From PVC group bacterium (GTDB lineage: Bacteria; Verrucomicrobiota; Kiritimatiellia; SS1-B-03-39; UBA6053), in the NCBI GenBank assembly GCA_003565035.1, contig PXDP01000214.1:1-7667 (forward strand): DNA of 7,667 nt, given 5' to 3'. The notes under the pieces were generated by a model. It was not told where the DNA came from. It ran no database searches and saw only the letters and a list, made by a program, of their open reading frames with translations. The position numbers were made by a program, and so were the translations under genes. Of the stretch, positions 5,961 to 7,667 are shown piece by piece (positions within the stretch are counted from its first letter, which is position 1; each line of letters starts with the position of its first letter).

Positions 5961-5967
5961 GCGTTGC

Positions 5968-7497
5968 ATGAAACGGCACGGCCGGATCATGAATGCTCTG
6001 CGCAGTGCGGGGCAGGAGTTGGCCCGCCGTCTGCCGCAGCGGGTGAAGTTCGCCCGCTGCCTGGCGGCATTGGAATCCGAAACCGATCTGAAGCATTCCA
6101 CGCTTACGTTGCTGACCCCCAACGGGGAAGCCTTGCGGGTTGAAGCGCTGGGCGATCAGGTGTATGCGGAAGAGCCTATGGTGACCTTCCGCCCCGGTGA
6201 GGGCATTCTGGGGGATGTGCTGAAGAAAGGGGAGCCGATTGTTATCGCCAATCTGGCCGAGGAGCGGAAGTTTCAGGACCGGATCCATCGCCGCAAAGAC
6301 AAGGGTCATTTGGAGGTCGGTTTTATTTGCGTGCCGATTATCGTCGAGGAACAGACGGTGGGCACCCTGTCTGTCGACTGTCCCAACCGGGACCCGCTGT
6401 TGTTGAAAGAAACGCTGACGCTGATGGAGATTTTTTCGGCGATGATTTCGCATGATGTGGTGATGCAGCGGATGGTGATGCATGAGCATGAAATCGCCAT
6501 GGAGGAGCGTCAGCGCTGGGAACATGCGGCACGGGATGAGCGGCCGCAGAATTTGGTGGGGGACAGCTCCGCCATGCGGGAGGTGTATAAACGGATTGCC
6601 CAGGTGTCTGTCGGCGACACGACGGTGCTGATCCGGGGCGAAACCGGCACCGGAAAAGAACTGGTGGCGGCCGCGATTCATCAGCGCAGCCGGCGCGCGA
6701 AAGGTCCCTTTGTGAAAGTGAACTGTGCGGCGCTGAGCGAGAGTCTGCTGGAAAGCGAGCTGTTTGGTCATGAAAAGGGCGCGTTCACAGGGGCGCTGTA
6801 TCAGCGGAAGGGTCGCTTGGAGGAGGCTGAGGGCGGCACGCTGTTCCTGGATGAAATCGGGGATTTCTCTCCGGCGATTCAGGTGAAAATGCTCCGGGTT
6901 CTGCAGGAGAAGGAATTTGAACGCGTGGGGAGCAATCAGACCCGGAAAGCGAATGTCCGCATTCTGTGCGCCACGAATGTCGATCTGGAAGAGGCGGTGA
7001 AAAACGGATCTTTCCGCGCGGATCTTTTTTACCGGATCAATATTTTTCCGGTGTATGTGGCTCCATTGCGCAAACGGAAAAGCGACATCCTTCAGTTGGC
7101 CAATTTTTTTGTGACCAAACACGCCAAGTCCACCGGCAAACAGGTGCGGCGGCTGTCCACCCCGGCCATCAATATGCTGACGGCCTATCACTGGCCGGGC
7201 AACGTGCGGGAGCTGGAAAACTGCATCGAACATGCGGTGCTGGTGACTGCGAACGAGACGATTAAAGGTCAGGATTTGCCGCCGACGCTGCAGTTTCCGG
7301 AGTTGATCGAGACCGAGGAGCCTATCAGTCTCAAGGCCCGGGTGGAGGTGGTCGAACGGGATTGCATCGTGGACGCCCTGAAACGCTACCGGGGCAATGT
7401 CACCGCCGCTGCGCGTGAACTGGGCATTACCGCCAGAATGGTGCGGTACAAAATCGAAAATTTACACATCCCGGCGCCGGAGAATTTCAAAAAATAG
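5968..7497 (+). CDS. nifA: NifA-type sigma-54-dependent transcriptional activator
   Basis: This is an enhancer-binding activator that remodels sigma-54 RNA polymerase at -24/-12 promoters, as NifA does for nitrogen-fixation genes. From the 5968 start it has 509 residues. An N-terminal GAF domain (about 15-165) includes the NifA-like FRPGEGILGDVL at 74-85. The AAA+ domain (about 196-425) has Walker A GETGTGKE (224-231), the sigma-54 contact loop GAFTGA (271-276), Walker B TLFLDEIGD (291-299) and arginines FRADLFYR (349-356). A C-terminal Fis-type helix-turn-helix (about 462-501) includes NVTAAARELGITARMVRYKI, close to NifA. Residues 426-461, the interdomain linker, lack the cysteines that mark oxygen-sensitive NifA proteins. 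The frame is open from ATG 5839, but only 5968 has a good ribosome site, and 509 residues fits NifA. A related GAF activator of rnf alone is the main alternative. Confidence 0.85.
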   Translation: MKRHGRIMNALRSAGQELARRLPQRVKFARCLAALESETDLKHSTLTLLTPNGEALRVEALGDQVYAEEPMVTFRPGEGILGDVLKKGEPIVIANLAEERKFQDRIHRRKDKGHLEVGFICVPIIVEEQTVGTLSVDCPNRDPLLLKETLTLMEIFSAMISHDVVMQRMVMHEHEIAMEERQRWEHAARDERPQNLVGDSSAMREVYKRIAQVSVGDTTVLIRGETGTGKELVAAAIHQRSRRAKGPFVKVNCAALSESLLESELFGHEKGAFTGALYQRKGRLEEAEGGTLFLDEIGDFSPAIQVKMLRVLQEKEFERVGSNQTRKANVRILCATNVDLEEAVKNGSFRADLFYRINIFPVYVAPLRKRKSDILQLANFFVTKHAKSTGKQVRRLSTPAINMLTAYHWPGNVRELENCIEHAVLVTANETIKGQDLPPTLQFPELIETEEPISLKARVEVVERDCIVDALKRYRGNVTAAARELGITARMVRYKIENLHIPAPENFKK

Positions 7498-7626
7498 CAG
7501 AATGATGGGGCGTAGGGGGAGGAGAGCGTCAGAATGATTTACGTCAGAATGATGGATGGGATGGGGAAGGTTTGCAGGAGAGGAGCGCGTCAGAATGATT
7601 TACGTCAGAATGATGGATGGGATGGG
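7498..7626. repeat. Cluster of five GTCAGAATGAT-type repeats with a 61-base tandem unit, right copy
   Basis: Directly after the nifA stop, a partial copy (CAGAATGATGGGG) is followed by full copies at 7528, 7543, 7589 and 7604, all in the same plus-strand orientation as the left cluster. Two blocks of 40 bases, 7526-7565 and 7587-7626, are identical and offset by 61 bases. Each holds a pair of motifs spaced 15 bases, then GGATGGGATGGG. The spacing and motif match the left cluster at 189-215 with two differences in 27 bases. There is no gene and no clear hairpin terminator in this stretch. Confidence 0.8.
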
Positions 7627-7644
7627 CAAATAAGGTTGGTTGGT

Positions 7645-7667
7645 ATGGCCGGTATTACGCTTAAAGG
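7645..7667 (+). CDS. Possible start of a further gene, perhaps thiol peroxidase (runs off right edge)
   Basis: ATG at 7645 is preceded by AAGG (7632-7635, about 9 bases upstream), and the frame is open to the window edge, giving MAGITLK with the next codon beginning GG. This resembles the beginning of many thiol peroxidase (Tpx) proteins (MAxITLKGN), but only seven complete codons are visible. It is offered as a lead, not an identification. Confidence 0.3.

Larger units (their letters stand above)
5557..5967. other. Divergent intergenic control region between the rnf operon and nifA
   Basis: About 411 bases separate the first minus-strand gene from the preferred nifA start. The region is more AT-rich than its flanks between about 5715 and 5850. 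It contains a sigma-54 promoter reading left, a sigma-70-like promoter reading right, an inverted repeat TGTCA-N9-TGACA, and an imperfect palindrome about 108 bases upstream of the predicted rnf start site. The nifA frame is open from 5839, so if an upstream start is used the non-coding part shrinks to about 280 bases. I found no RNA gene, no convincing terminator, and no exact TGT-N10-ACA NifA site. Confidence 0.7.

Noticed and set aside
5584..5967. NifA upstream activating site TGT-N10-ACA
   Set aside because: Each TGT in the intergenic region was checked, and none has ACA ten bases later.
5800..7233. Long antisense open frame (477 residues) opposite nifA
   Set aside because: It is rich in His, Arg, Pro and Gln with no recognisable domain, mirrors the GC-rich nifA codons, and the sense strand has every NifA motif. 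It is a shadow.
7471..7480. CCGGCGCCGG palindrome near the end of nifA as a terminator
   Set aside because: It is within the coding sequence, has no loop to form a stable hairpin, and is followed by an A-rich rather than T-rich stretch.
7498..7626. CRISPR array
   Set aside because: Repeat units are only 10-12 bases with irregular 15/46-base spacing, the intervening segments are themselves repeated rather than unique, and no cas genes are present.

Overview
The window holds a complete Rnf electron-transport operon (ferredoxin:NAD+ oxidoreductase, ion-pumping) on the minus strand and a divergent NifA-type sigma-54 activator on the plus strand. The DNA is GC-rich and genes are packed with 4-base stop/start overlaps and good Shine-Dalgarno sites. 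The combination points to an anaerobic or microaerophilic, probably nitrogen-fixing, Gram-negative-type bacterium. The gene order C-D-G-E-A-B is the one common in anaerobes, and RnfB is the long, multi-cluster type. The phylum cannot be read from the sequence with certainty. The GC content, the intergenic short-repeat clusters and the divergent RnfA/RnfE would fit the PVC group (Verrucomicrobiota/Kiritimatiellota), but this is a guess.

Layout, read right to left on the minus strand from about 5583: a sigma-54 (-24/-12) promoter; a short cysteine-motif membrane protein resembling RseC/MucC (5281-5556); rnfC (GTG start at 5284); rnfD; rnfG; rnfE; rnfA; rnfB (stop at 250). After a 114-base gap with short repeats comes the start of a small [4Fe-4S] ferredoxin that runs off the left edge. 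On the plus strand, a 411-base intergenic region (5557-5967) carries the divergent control sequences. Then comes nifA (best start 5968, stop 7497), followed by a second cluster of the same short repeat and the first codons of a further plus-strand gene at 7645, possibly thiol peroxidase.

How the parts fit together (inference from the families): NifA activates sigma-54 promoters under nitrogen-fixing conditions, and the rnf operon has a near-consensus sigma-54 promoter next to nifA. Rnf would use the membrane ion gradient to drive electrons from NADH to ferredoxin, supplying low-potential electrons to nitrogenase, or run the other way to conserve energy. The ferredoxin gene after rnfB is a plausible electron carrier for the complex. 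No nitrogenase structural gene lies in this window, and no perfect NifA upstream site (TGT-N10-ACA) was found, so the NifA-rnf link rests on position and promoter class.

Points most worth a second look: the same two-part short repeat at both ends of the cluster; a sigma-54 promoter whose predicted start site falls on the ATG of the first gene; the shortened RseC-like protein; and extra cysteines next to the conserved membrane metal-site cysteine in both RnfE and RnfA.
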